From contig OZ059895.1 in the NCBI GenBank assembly GCA_964057225.1, positions 10,664,001 to 10,728,000 on the forward strand: 64,000 bases of DNA, in the 5' to 3' direction. The DNA is from Auanema rhodensis (Eukaryota; Nematoda; Chromadorea; Rhabditida; Rhabditidae). The notes beneath the pieces are model-generated. The model saw nothing but the letters and a program-made list of their open reading frames with translations, was not told the DNA's origin and searched no databases. This document shows positions 23,691 through 37,075 of this stretch, in pieces; the stretch's first letter is position 1, and every line of letters begins with the position of its first letter. A program made the translations under genes and the position numbers.

Positions 23691-25500
23691 ATCCCGAGTG
23701 GCGTAAGCTTTTCAAATTTTTTTAACAATCATAACATGTTGAAAGTACGCCATGCAGCTGATTTTTAATTTTATCTCTTCCGTAACAAATGTTTCCAATT
23801 TTCAAGCAGTTTTACTTAGATAGCTCAACCCAAGGCAGCAAATTATCTTTAATCTTATTTCTATATTACAGTTATGAACCAGTTGTTAATGAACCTTCAT
23901 GGCCCGGTTAGTAGTTGGATCGGAGACGGCTTGGGAATCCCGGATGGCGTAAACTTTTCAAATTTTTTTAACAATCATAACATGTTGAAAGTACGCCATG
24001 CAGCTGATTTTTAATTTTATCTCTTCCGTAATAAATGTTTTCAATTTTCAAGCAGTTTTACTTAGATAGCAAAACCCAAGGCAGCAAATTATCTTTAATC
24101 TTGATTCTATATTACAGCTATGAACCAGTAGTTAATGAACCTTCATGGCCGGTTAGTAGTTGGATCGGAGACGGCTTGGGAATCCCGGATGGCGTAAACT
24201 TTTCAAATTTTTTTAACAATCATAACATGTTGAAAGTACGCCATGCAGCTGATTTTTAATTTTATCTCTTCCGTAACAAATGTTTCCAATTTTCAAGCAG
24301 TTTTACTTAGATAGCTCAACCCAAGGCAGCAAATTATCTTCAGTCTTATTTCTATATTACAGTTATGAACCAGTTGTTAATGAACCTTCATGGCCCGGTT
24401 AGTAGTTGGATCGGAGACGGCTTGGGAATCCCGGATGGCGTAAACTTTTCAAATTTTTTTAACAATCATAACATGTTGAAAGTACGCCATGCAGCTGATT
24501 TTTAATTTTATCTCTTCCGTAACAAATGTTTCCAATTTTCAAGCAGTTTTACTTAGATAGCTCAACCCAAGGCAGCAAATTATCTTTAATCTTATTTCTA
24601 TATTACAGTTATGAACCAGTTGTTAATGAACCTTCATGGCCCGGTTAGTAGTTGGATCGGAGACGGCTTGGGAATCCCGGATGGCGTAAACTTTTCAAAT
24701 TTTTTTAACAATCATAACATGTTGAAAGTACGCCATGCAGCTGATTTTTAATTTTATCTCTTCCGTAACAAATGTTTCCAATTTTCAAGCAGTTTTACTT
24801 AGATAGCTCAACCCAAGGCAGCAAATTATCTTCAGTCTTATTTCTATATTACAGTTATGAACCAGTTGTTAATGAACCTTCATGGCCCGGTTAGTAGTTG
24901 GATCGGAGACGGCTTGGGAATCCCGGATGGCGTAAACTTTTCAAATTTTTTTAACAATCATAACATGTTGAAAGTACGCCATGCAGCTGATTTTTAATTT
25001 TATCTCTTCCGTAACAAATGTTTCCAAGTTTCAAGCAGTTTTACTTAGATAGCTCAACCCAAGGCAGCAAATTATCTTTAATCTTATTTCTATATTACAG
25101 TTATGAACCAGTTGTTAATGAACCTTCATGGCCCGGTTAGTAGTTGGATCGGAGACGGCTTGGGAATCCCGGATGGCGTAAACTTTTCAAATTTTTTTAA
25201 CAATCATAACATGTTGAAAGTACGCCATGCAGCTGATTTTTAATTTTATCTCTTCCGTAATAAATGTTTTCAATTTTCAAGCAGTTTTACTTAGATAGCA
25301 AAACCCAAGGCAGCAAATTATCTTTAATCTTATTTCTATATTACAGTTATGAACCAGTTGTTAATGAACCTTCATGGCCGGTTAGTAGTTGGATCGGAGA
25401 CGGCTTGGGAATCCCGAGTGGCGTAAGCTTTTCAAATTTTTTTAACAATCATAACACGTTAAAAGTACGCCATGCAGCTGATTTTTAATTTTGTCTCTTC
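23691..25500 (+). repeat. Satellite block, 2-monomer repeat
   Basis: tcttcagtctta recurs at about 24341 and 24833 (492 bp), alternating with tctttaatctta. All these monomers share gaaccagttgttaatg and aacatgttgaaag. Alternating monomers show a recent dimer amplification. Confidence 0.7.
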
Positions 25501-28090
25501 CGTAACAAATTTATTCAATTTTCAAGCAGTTTTACTTAGATAGCTCAAACCACGGCAGCAAATTATCTTCAATCTTATTTCTATATTACAGTTATGAACC
25601 AGTAGTTAATGAACCTTCATGGCCCGGTTAGTAGTTAGATCGGAGACGGCTTGGGAATCCCGGATGGCGTAAACTTTTCAAATTTTTTTAACAATCATAA
25701 CACGTTGAAAGTACGCCATGCAGCTGATTTTTAATTTTATCTCTTCCGTAACAAATGTTTCCAATTTTCAAGCAGTTTTACTTAGATAGCTCAACCCAAG
25801 GCAGCAAATTATCTTTAATCTTATTTCTATATTACAGTTATGAACCAGTAGTTAATGAACCTTCATGGCCCGGTTAGTAGTTGGATCGGAGACGGCTTGG
25901 GAATCCCGGGTGGCGTAAGCTTTTCAAATTTTTTTAACAATCATAACACGTTAAAAGTACGCCATGCAGCTGATTTTTAATTTTGTCTCTTCCGTAACAA
26001 ATTTATTCAATTTTCAAGCAGTTTTACTTAGATAGCTCAAACCACGGCAGCAAATTATCTTCAATCTTATTTCTATATTACAGTTATGAACCAGTAGTTA
26101 ATGAACCTTCATGGCCCGGTTAGTAGTTGGATCGGAGACGGCTTGGGAATCCCGGATGGCGTAAACTTTTCAAATTTTTTTAACAATCATAACACGTTGA
26201 AAGTACGCCATGCAGCTGATTTTTCATTTTATCTCTTCCGTAACAAATGTTTCCAATTTTCAAGCAGTTTTACTTAGATAGCTCAACCCAAGGCAGCAAA
26301 TTATCTTTATTCTTATTTCTATATTACAGTTATGAACCAGTAGTTAATGAACCTTCATGGCCCGGTTAGTAGTTGGATCGGAGACGGCTTTGGGAATCCC
26401 GGATGGCGTAAGCTTTTCAAATTTTTTTAACAATCATAACACGTTGAAAGTACGCCATGCAGCTGATTTTTAATTTTATCTCTTCCGTAACAAATGTTTC
26501 CAATTTTCAAGCAGTTTTACTTAGATAGCTCAACCCAAGGCAGCAAATTATCTTTAATCTTATTTCTATATTACAGTTATGAACCAGTAGTTAATGAACC
26601 TTCATGGCCCGGTTAGTAGTTGGATCGGAGACGGCTTGGGAATCCCGGGTGGCGTAAGCTTTTCAAATTTTTTTAACAATCATAACACGTTGAAAGTACG
26701 CCATTCAGCTGATTTTCACATTTATCTCTTCCGTAATAAATGTTTTCAATTTTCAAGCAGTTTTACTTAGATAGCAAAACCCAAAGCAGCAAATTATCTT
26801 TAATCTTGATTCTATATTACAGCTATGAACCAGTAGTTAATGAACCTCCATGGCCGGTTAGTAGTTGGATCGGAGACGGCTTGGGAATCCCGGGTGGCGT
26901 AAGCTTTTCAAATTTTTTTAACAATCATAACACGTTAAAAGTACGCCATGCAGCTGATTTTTAATTTTGTCTCTTCCGTAACAAATTTATTCAATTTTCA
27001 AGCAGTTTTACTTAGATAGCTCAAACCACGGCAGCAAATTATCTTCAATCTTATTTCTATATTACAGTTATGAACAAGTAGTTAATGAACCTTCATGGCC
27101 CGGTTAGTAGTTGGATCGGAGACGGCTTGGGAATCCCGGATGGCGTAAACTTTTCAAATTTTTTTAACAATCATAATACGTTGAAAGTACGCCATGCAGC
27201 TGATTTTTAATTTTATCTCTTCCGTAACAAATGTTTCCAATTTTCAAGCAGTTTTACTTAGATAGCTCAACCCAAGGCAGCAAATTATCTTTAATCTTAA
27301 TTCTATATTACAGTTATGAACCAGTAGTTAATGAACCTTCATGGCCCGGTTAGTAGTTGGATCGGAGACGGCTTTGGGAATCCCGGATGGCGTAAGCTTT
27401 TCAAATTTTTTTAACAATCATAACACGTTGAAAGTACGCCATGCAGCTGATTTTTAATTTTATCTCTTCCGTAACAAATGTTTCCAATTTTCAAGCAGTT
27501 TTACTTAGATAGCTCAAACCACGGCAGCAAATTATCTTCAATCTTATTTCTATATTACAGTTATGAACCAGTAGTTAATGAACCTTCATGGCCCGGTTAG
27601 TAGTTGGATCGGAGACGGCTTTGGGAATCCCGGATGGCGTAAGCTTTTCAAATTTTTTTAACAATCATAACACGTTGAAAATACGCCATGCAGCTGATTT
27701 TTAATTTTATCTGTTCCGTAACAAATGTTTTCAATTTTCAAGCAGTTTTACTTAGACAGCTCAACCCAAGGCAGCAAATTATCTTCAGTCTTATTTCTAT
27801 AATACAGTTATGAACCAGTTGTTCATGAACCTTCATGGCCCGGTTAGTAGTTGGATCGGAGACGGCTTGGGAATCCCGGATGGCGTAAACTTTTCAAATT
27901 TTTTTAACAATCATAACATGTTGAAAGTACGCCATGCAGCTGATTTTTAATTTTATCTCTTCCGTAACAAATGTTTCCAATTTTCAAGCAGTTTTACTTA
28001 GATAGCTCAACCCAAGGCAGCAAATTATCTTTAATCTTATTTCTATATTACAGTTATGAACCAGTAGTTAATGAACCTTCATGGCCCGGT
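25501..28090 (+). repeat. Satellite block, mixed monomers
   Basis: Ordinary satellite with no short-period higher-order repeat that I could establish by eye. It repeats variants of the 15-20 kb region, such as gaacaagtag at about 27074 and the cttatttctataatacag monomer near 27800. I take it as a shuffled copy of that region. Confidence 0.6.
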
Positions 28091-31000
28091 TAGTAATTGG
28101 ATCGGAGACGGCTTGGGAATCCCGGGTGGCGTAAGCTTTTCAAATTTTTTTAACAATCATAACACGTTGAAAGTACGCCATTCAGCTGATTTTCAATTTT
28201 ATCTCTTCCGTAATAAATGTTTTCAATTTTCAAGCAGTTTTACTTAGATAGCAAAACCCAAGGCAGCAAATTATCTTTAATCTTGATTCTATATTACAGC
28301 TATGAACCAGTAGTTAATGAACCTCCATGGCCGGTTAGTAGTTGGATCGGAGACGGCTTGGGAATCCCGGGTGGCGTAAGCTTTTCAAATCTTTTCAACA
28401 ATCATAACACGTTAAAAGTACGCCATGCAGCTGATTTTTAATTTTGTCTCTTCCGTAACAAATTTATTCAATTTTCAAGCAGTTTTACTTAGACAGCTCA
28501 AACCACGGCAGCAAATTATCTTCAATCTTATTTCTATATTACAGTTATGAACCAGTAGTTAATGAACCTTCATGGCCCGGTTAGTAGTTGGTTCGGAGAC
28601 GGCTTTGGGAATCCCGGATGGCGTAAGCTTTTCAAATCTTTTCAACAATCATAACACGTTAAAAGTACGCCATGCAGCTGATTTTTAATTTTGTCTCTTC
28701 CGTAACAAATTTATTCAATTTCCAAGCAGTTTTACTTAGATAGCTCAAACCACGGCAGCAAATTATCTTCAATCTTATTTCTATATTACAGTTATGAACC
28801 AGTAGTTAATGAACCTTCATGGCCCGGTTAGTAGTTGGATCGGAGACGGCTTGGGAATCCCGGATGGCGTAAACTTTTCAAATTTTTTTAACAATCATAA
28901 CACGTTAAAAGTACGCCATGCAGCTGATTTTTAATTTTATCTCTTCCGTAACAAATGTTTCCAATTTTCAAGCAGTTTTACTTAGATAGCTCAAACCACG
29001 GCAGCAAATTATCTTCAATCTTATTTCTATATAACAGTTATGAACCAGTAGTTAATGAACTTTCATGGCCCGGTTAGTAGTTGGATCGGAGACGGCTTGG
29101 GAATCCCGGATGGCGTAAGCTTTTCAATTTTTTTTAACAATCATAACACGTTAAAAGTACGCCATGCAGCTGATTTTTAATTTTGTCTCTTCCGTAACAA
29201 ATTTATTCAATTTTCAAGCAGTTTTACTTAGATAGCTCAAACCACGGCAGCAAATTATCTTCAATCTTATTTCTATATAACAGTTATGAACCAGTAGTTA
29301 ATGAACTTTCATGGCCCGGTTAGTAGTTGGATCGGAGACGGCTTGGGAATCCCGGATGGCGTAAACTTTTCAAATTTTTTTAACAATCATAACACGTTGA
29401 AAGTACGCCATGCAGCTGATTTTTAATTTTATCTCTTCCGTAACAAATGTTTCCAATTTTCAAGCAGTTTTACTTAGATAGCTCAACCCAAGGCAGCAAA
29501 TTATCTTTAATCTTATTTCTATATTACAGTTATGAACCAGTAGTTAATGAACTTTCATGGCCCGGTTAGTAGTTGGATCGGAGACGGCTTGGGAATCCCG
29601 GGTGGTGTAAGTTTTTCAAATTTTTTTAACAATCATAACACGTTGAAAGTACGCCATGCAGCTGATTTTTAATTTTATCTCTTCCGTAACAAATGTTTCC
29701 AATTTTCAAGCAGTTTTACTTAGATAGCTCAAACCACGGCAGCAAATTATCTTCAATCTTATTTCTATATAACAGTTATGAACCAGTACTTAATGAACTT
29801 TCATGGCCCGGTTAGTAGTTGGATCGGAGACGGCTTGGGAATCCCGGATGGCGTAAGCTTTTCAGTTTTTTTTAACAATCATAACACGTTAAAAGTACGC
29901 CATGCAGCTGATTTTTAATTTTGTCTCTTCCGTAACAAATTTATTCAATTTTCAAGCAGTTTTACTTAGATAGCTCAAACCACGGCAGCAAATTATCTTC
30001 AATCTTATTTCTATATAACAGTTATGAACCACTAGTTAATGAACTTTCATGGCCCGGTTAGTAGTTGGATCGGAGACGGCTTGGGAATCCCGGATGGCGT
30101 AAACTTTTCAAATTTTTTTAACAATCATAACACGTTGAAAATACGCCATGCAGCTGATTTTTAATTTTATCTGTTCCGTAACAAATGTTTTCAATTTTCA
30201 AGCAGTTTTACTTAGACAGCTCAACCCAAGGCAGCAAATTATCTTTAATCTTATTTCTATATTACAGTTATGAACCAGTAGTTAATGAACTTTCATGGCC
30301 CGGTTAGTAGTTGGATCGGAGACGGCTTGGGAATCCCGGATGGCGTAAACTTTTCAAATTTTTTTAACAATCATAACACGTTGAAAGTACGCCATGCAGC
30401 TGATTTTTAATTTTATCTCTTCCGTAACAAATGTTTCCAATTTTCAAGCAGTTTTACTTAGATAGCTCAAACCACGGCAGCAAATTATCTTCAATCTTAT
30501 TTCTATATTACAGTTATGAACCAGTAGTTAATGAACCTTCATGGCCCGGTTAGTAGTTGGATCGGAGACGGCTTTGGGAATCCCGGATGGCGTAAGCTTT
30601 TCAAATTTTTTTAACAATCATAACACGTTGAAAGTACGCCATTCAGCTGATTTTCAATTTTATCTCTTGCGTAATAAATGTTTTCAATTTTCAAGCAGTT
30701 TTACTTAGATAGCAAAACCCAAGGCAGCAAATTATCTTTAATCTTGATTCTATATTACAGCTATGAACCAGTAGTTAATGAACCTCCATGGCCGGTTAGT
30801 AGTTGGATCGGAGACGGCTTGGGAATCCCGGGTGGCGTAAGCTTTTCAAATCTTTTCAATAATCATAACACGTTAAAAGTACGCCATGCAGCTGATTTTT
30901 AATTTTGTCTCTTCCGTAACAAATTTATTCAATTTTCAAGCAGTTTTACTTAGACAGCTCAAACCACGGCAGCAAATTATCTTCAATCTTATTTCTATAT

Positions 31001-33400
31001 TACAGTTATGAACCAGTAGTTAATGAACCTTCATGGCCCGGTTAGTAGTTGGATCGGAGACGGCTTTGGGAATCCCGGATGGCGTAAGCTTTTCAAATCT
31101 TTTCAACAATCATAACACGTTAAAAGTACGCCATGCAGCTGATTTTTAATTTTGTCTCTTCCGTAACAAATTTATTCAATTTTCAAGCAGTTTTACTTAG
31201 ATAGCTCAAACCACGGCAGCAAATTATCTTCAATCTTATTTCTATATTACAGTTATGAACCAGTAGTTAATGAACCTTCATGGCCCGGTTAGTAGTTGGA
31301 TCGGAGACGGCTTGGGAATCCCGGATGGCGTAAACTTTTCAAATTTTTTTAACAATCATAACACGTTGAAAGTACGCCATGCAGCTGATTTTTAATTTTA
31401 TCTCTTCCGTAACAAATGTTTCCAATTTTCAAGCAGTTTTACTTAGATAGCTCAACCCAAGGCAGCAAATTATCTTCAATCTTATTTCTATATAACAGTT
31501 ATGAACCACTAGTTAATGAACTTTCATGGCCCGGTTAGTAGTTGGATCGGAGACGGCTTGGGAATCCCGGATGGCGTAAACTTTTCAAATTTTTTTAACA
31601 ATCATAACACGTTGAAAATACGCCATGCAGCTGATTTTTAATTTTATCTGTTCCGTAACAAATGTTTTCAATTTTCAAGCAGTTTTACTTAGACAGCTCA
31701 ACCCAAGGCAGCAAATTATCTTTAATCTTATTTCTATATTACAGTTATGAACCAGTAGTTAATGAACTTTCATGGCCCGGTTAGTAGTTGGATCGGAGAC
31801 GGCTTGGGAATCCCGGGTGGTGTAAGCTTTTCAAATTTTTTTAACAATCATAACACGTTGAAAGTACGCCATGCAGCTGATTTTTAATTTTATCTCTTCC
31901 GTAACAAATGTTTCCAATTTTCAAGCAGTTTTACTAAGATAGCAAAACCCAAGGCAGCAAATTATCTTTAATCTTGATTCTATATTACAGCTATGAACCA
32001 GTAGTTAATGAACCTCCATGGCCGGTTAGTAGTTGGTTCGCAGACGGCTTGGGAATCCCGGGTGGCGTAAGCTTTTCAAATTTTTTTAACAATCATAACA
32101 CGTTGAAAGTACGCCATGCAGCTGATTTTTAATTTTGTCTCTTCCGTAACAAATTTATTCAATTTTCAAGCAGTTTTACTTAGATAGCTCAAACCACGGC
32201 AGCAAATTATCTTCAATCTTATTTCTATATTACAGTTATGAACCAGTAGTTAATGAACCTTCATGGCCCGGTTAGTAGTTGGATCGGAGACGGCTTGGGA
32301 ATCCCGGATGGCGTAAACTTTTCAAATTTTTTTAACAATCATAACACGTTGAAAATACGCCATGCAGCTGATTTTTAATTTTATCTGTTCCGTAACAAAT
32401 GTTTTCAATTTTCAAGCAGTTTTACTTAGACAGCTCAACCCAAGGCAGCAAATTATCTTTAATCTTATTTCTATATTACAGTTATGAACCAGTAGTTAAT
32501 GAACTTTCATGGCCCGGTTAGTAGTTGGATCGGAGACGGCTTGGGAATCCCGGGTGGCGTAAGCTTTTCAAATTTTTTTAACAATCATAACACGTTGAAA
32601 GTACGCCATGCAGCTGATTTTTAATTTTGTCTCTTCCGTAACAAATTTATTCAATTTTCAAGCAGTTTTACTTAGATAGCTCAAACCACGGCAGCAAATT
32701 ATCTTCAATCTTATTTCTATATTACAGTTATGAACCAGTAGTTAATGAACCTTCATGGCCCGGTTAGTAGTTGGATCGGAGACGGCTTGGGAATCCCGGA
32801 TGGCGTAAACTTTTCAAATTTTTTTAACAATCATAACACGTTGAAAGTACGCCATGCAGCTGATTTTTAATTTTATCTCTTCCGTAACAAATGTTTCCAA
32901 TTTTCAAGCAGTTTTACTTAGATAGCTCAAACCACGGCAGCAAATTATCTTCAATCTTATTTCTATATTACAGTTATGAACCAGTAGTTAATGAACCTTC
33001 ATGGCCCGGTTAGTAGTTGGATCGGAGACGGCTTTGGGAATCCCGGATGGCGTAAGCTTTTCAAATTTTTTTAACAATCATAACACGTTGAAAGTACGCC
33101 ATTCAGCTGATTTTCAATTTTATCTCTTGCGTAATAAATGTTTTCAATTTTCAAGCAGTTTTACTTAGATAGCAAAACCCAAGGCAGCAAATTATCTTTA
33201 ATCTTGATTCTATATTACAGCTATGAACCAGTAGTTAATGAACCTCCATGGCCGGTTAGTAGTTGGATCGGAGACGGCTTGGGAATCCCGGATGGCGTAA
33301 ACTTTTCAAATTTTTTTAACAATCATAACACGTTGAAAATACGCCATGCAGCTGATTTTTAATTTTATCTGTTCCGTAACAAATGTTTTCAATTTTCAAG
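28091..33400 (+). repeat. Satellite block, 10-monomer higher-order repeat
   Basis: Equivalent monomers start at 28217, 30678 and 33138 (2461 and 2460 bp). The private variant cttgcgtaataaatg is shared by the second and third units only (about 30667 and 33127). The order of the other variants inside the units is not fully the same, so exchange continued after amplification. Confidence 0.75.
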
Positions 33401-36400
33401 CAGTTTTACTTAGACAGCTCAACCCAAGGCAGCAAATTATCTTTAATCTTATTTCTATATTACAGTTATGAACCAGTAGTTAATGAACCTTCATGGCCCG
33501 GTTAGTAGTTGGATCGGAGACGGCTTTGGGAATCCCGGATGGCGTAAGCTTTTCAAATCTTTTCAACAATCATAACACGTTAAAAGTACGCCATGCAGCT
33601 GATTTTTAATTTTGTCTCTTCCGTAACAAATTTATTCAATTTTCAAGCAGTTTTACTTAGATAGCTCAAACCACGGCAGCAAATTATCTTCAATCTTATT
33701 TCTATATTACAGTTATGAACCAGTAGTTAATGAACCTTCATGGCCCGGTTAGTAGTTGGATCGGAGACGGCTTGGGAATCCCGGATGGCGTAAACTTTTC
33801 AAATTTTTTTAACAATCATAACACGTTGAAAGTACGCCATGCAGCTGATTTTTAATTTTATCTCTTCCGTAACAAATGTTTCCAATTTTCAAGCAGTTTT
33901 ACTTAGATAGCTCAACCCAAGGCAGCAAATTATCTTTAATCTTATTTCTATATTACAGTTATGAACCAGTAGTTAATGAACCTTCATGGCCCGGTTAGTA
34001 GTTGGATCGGAGACGGCTTTAGGAATCCCGGATGGCGTAAGCTTTTCAAATTTTTTTAACAATCATAACACGTTGAAAGTACGCCATGCAGCTGATTTTT
34101 AATTTTATCTCTTCCGTAACAAATTTATTCAATTTTCAAGCAGTTTTACTTAGATAGCTCAAACCACGGCAGCAAATTATCTTCAATCTTATTTCTATAT
34201 TACAGTTATGAACCAGTAGTTAATGAACCTTCATGGCCCGGTTAGTAGTTGGATCGGAGACGGCTTTAGGAATCCCGGATGGCGTAAGCTTTTCAAATTT
34301 TTTTAACAATCATAACACGTTGAAAGTACGCCATGCAGCTGATTTTTAATTTTATCTCTTCCGTAACAAATTTATTCAATTTTCAAGCAGTTTTACTTAG
34401 ATAGCTCAAACCACGGCAGCAAATTATCTTCAATCTTATTTCTATATTACAGTTATGAACCAGTAGTTAATGAACCTTCATGGCCCGGTTAGTAGTTGGA
34501 TCGGAGACGGCTTGGGAATCCCGGATGGCGTAAACTTTTCAAATTTTTTTAACAATCATAACACGTTGAAAGTACGCCATGCAGCTGATTTTTAATTTTA
34601 TCTCTTCCGTAACAAATTTATTCAATTTTCAAGCAGTTTTACTTAGATAGCTCAACTCAAGGCAGCAAATTATCTTTAATCTTATTTCTATATTACAGTT
34701 ATGAACCAGTAGTTAATGAACCTTCATGGCCCGGTTAGTAGTTGGATCGGAGACGGCTTGGGAATCCCGGGTGGTGTAAGCTTTTCAAATTTTTTTAACA
34801 ATCATAACACGTTGAAAGTACGCCATGCAGCTGATTTTTAATTTTATCTCTTCCGTAATAAATGTTTTCATTTTTCAAGCAGTCTTACTTAGATAGCAAA
34901 ACCCAAGGCAGCAATATATCTTTAATCTTGATTCTATATTACAGCTATGAACCAGTAGTTAATGAACCTCCATGGCCGGTTAGTAGTTGGATCGCAGACG
35001 GCTTGGGAATCCCGGGTGGCGTAAGCTTTTCAAATTTTTTTAACAATCATAACACGTTAAAAGTACGCCATGCAGCTGATTTTTAATTTTGTCTCTTCCG
35101 TAACAAATTTATTCAATTTTCAAGCAGTTTTACTTAGACAGCTCAAACCACGGCAGCAAATTATCTTCAATCTTATTTCTATATTACAGTTATGAACCAG
35201 TAGTTAATGAACCTTCATGGCCCGGTTAGTAGTTGGATCGGAGACGGCTTTGGGAATCCCGGATGGCGTAAGCTTTTCAAATCTTTTCAACAATCATAAC
35301 ACGTTAAAAGTGCGCCATGCAGCTGATTTTCAATTTTATCTCTTCCGTAATAAATGTTTTCAATTTTCAAGCAGTCTTACTTAGATAGCAAAACCCAAGG
35401 CAGCAAATTATCTTTAATCTTGATTCTATATTACAACTATGAACCAGTAGTTAATGAACCTCCATGGCCGGTTAGTAGTTGGATCGGAGACGGCTTTGGG
35501 AATCCCGGATGGCGTAAGCTTTTCAAATCTTTTCAACAATCATAACACGTTAAAAGTACGCCATGCAGCTGATTTTTAATTTTGTCTCTTCCGTAACAAA
35601 TTTATTCAATTTTCGAGCAGTTTTACTTAGATAGCTCAAACCACGGCAGCAAATTATCTTCAATCTTATTTCTATATTACAGCTATGAACCAGTAGTTAA
35701 TGAACCTCCATGGCCGGTTAGTAGTTGGATCGGAGACGGCTTGGGAATCCCGGGTGGCGTAAGCTTTTCAAATCTTTTCAATAATCATAACACGTTAAAA
35801 GTACGCCATGCAGCTGATTTTTAATTTTGTCTCTTCCGTAACAAATTTATTCAATTTTCAAGCAGTTTTACTTAGACAGCTCAAACCACGGCAGCAAATT
35901 ATCTTCAATCTTATTTCTATATTACAGTTATGAACCAGTAGTTAATGAACCTTCATGGCCCGGTTAGTAGTTGGATCGGAGACGGCTTTGGGAATCCCGG
36001 ATGGCGTAAGCTTTTCAAATCTTTTCAACAATCATAACACGTTAAAAGTACGCCATGCAGCTGATTTTTAATTTTGTCTCTTCCGTAACAAATTTATTCA
36101 ATTTTCAAGCAGTTTTACTTAGATAGCTCAAACCACGGCAGCAAATTATCTTCAATCTTATTTCTATATTACAGTTATGAACCAGTAGTTAATGAACCTT
36201 CATGGCCCGGTTAGTAGTTGGATCGGAGACGGCTTGGGAATCCCGGATGGCGTAAACTTTTCAAATTTTTTTAACAATCATAACACGTTGAAAGTACGCC
36301 ATGCAGCTGATTTTTAATTTTATCTCTTCCGTAACAAATGTTTCCAATTTTCAAGCAGTTTTACTTAGATAGCTCAACCCAAGGCAGCAAATTATCTTTA

Positions 36401-37075
36401 ATCTTATTTCTATATTACAGTTATGAACCAGTAGTTAATGAACCTTCATGGCCCGGTTAGTAGTTGGATCGGAGACGGCTTGGGAATCCCGGGTGGCGTA
36501 AGCTTTTCAAATTTTTTTAACAATCATAACACGTTAAAAGTACGCCATGCAGCTGATTTTTAATTTTGTCTCTTCCGTAACAAATTTATTCAATTTTCAA
36601 GCAGTTTTACTTAGATAGCTCAAACCACGGCAGCAAATTATCTTCAATCTTATTTCTATATTACAGTTATGAACCAGTAGTTAATGAACCTTCATGGCCC
36701 GGTTAGTAGTTGGATCGGAGACGGCTTGGGAATCCCGGATGGCGTAAACTTTTCAAATTTTTTTAACAATCATAACACGTTGAAAGTACGCCATGCAGCT
36801 GATTTTTAATTTTATCTCTTCCGTAACAAATGTTTCCAATTTTCAAGCAGTTTTACTTAGATAGCTCAACTCAAGGCAGCAAATTATCTTTAATCTTATT
36901 TCTATATTACAGTTATGAACCAGTAGTTAATGAACCTTCATGGCCCGGTTAGTAGTTGGATCGGAGACGGCTTGGGAATCCCGGGTGGTGTAAGCTTTTC
37001 AAATTTTTTTAACAATCATAACACGTTGAAAGTACGCCATGCAGCTGATTTTTAATTTTATCTCTTCCGTAATAA
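33401..37075 (+). repeat. Satellite block, 9-monomer repeat
   Basis: A class-A monomer with ttttcatttttcaagcag and gcaatatatc occurs at 34862 and again at 37076 (2214 bp, nine monomers). Two adjacent monomers near 34016 and 34262 share the private variant ggctttaggaatcc and are a simple tandem duplication. Confidence 0.7.
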
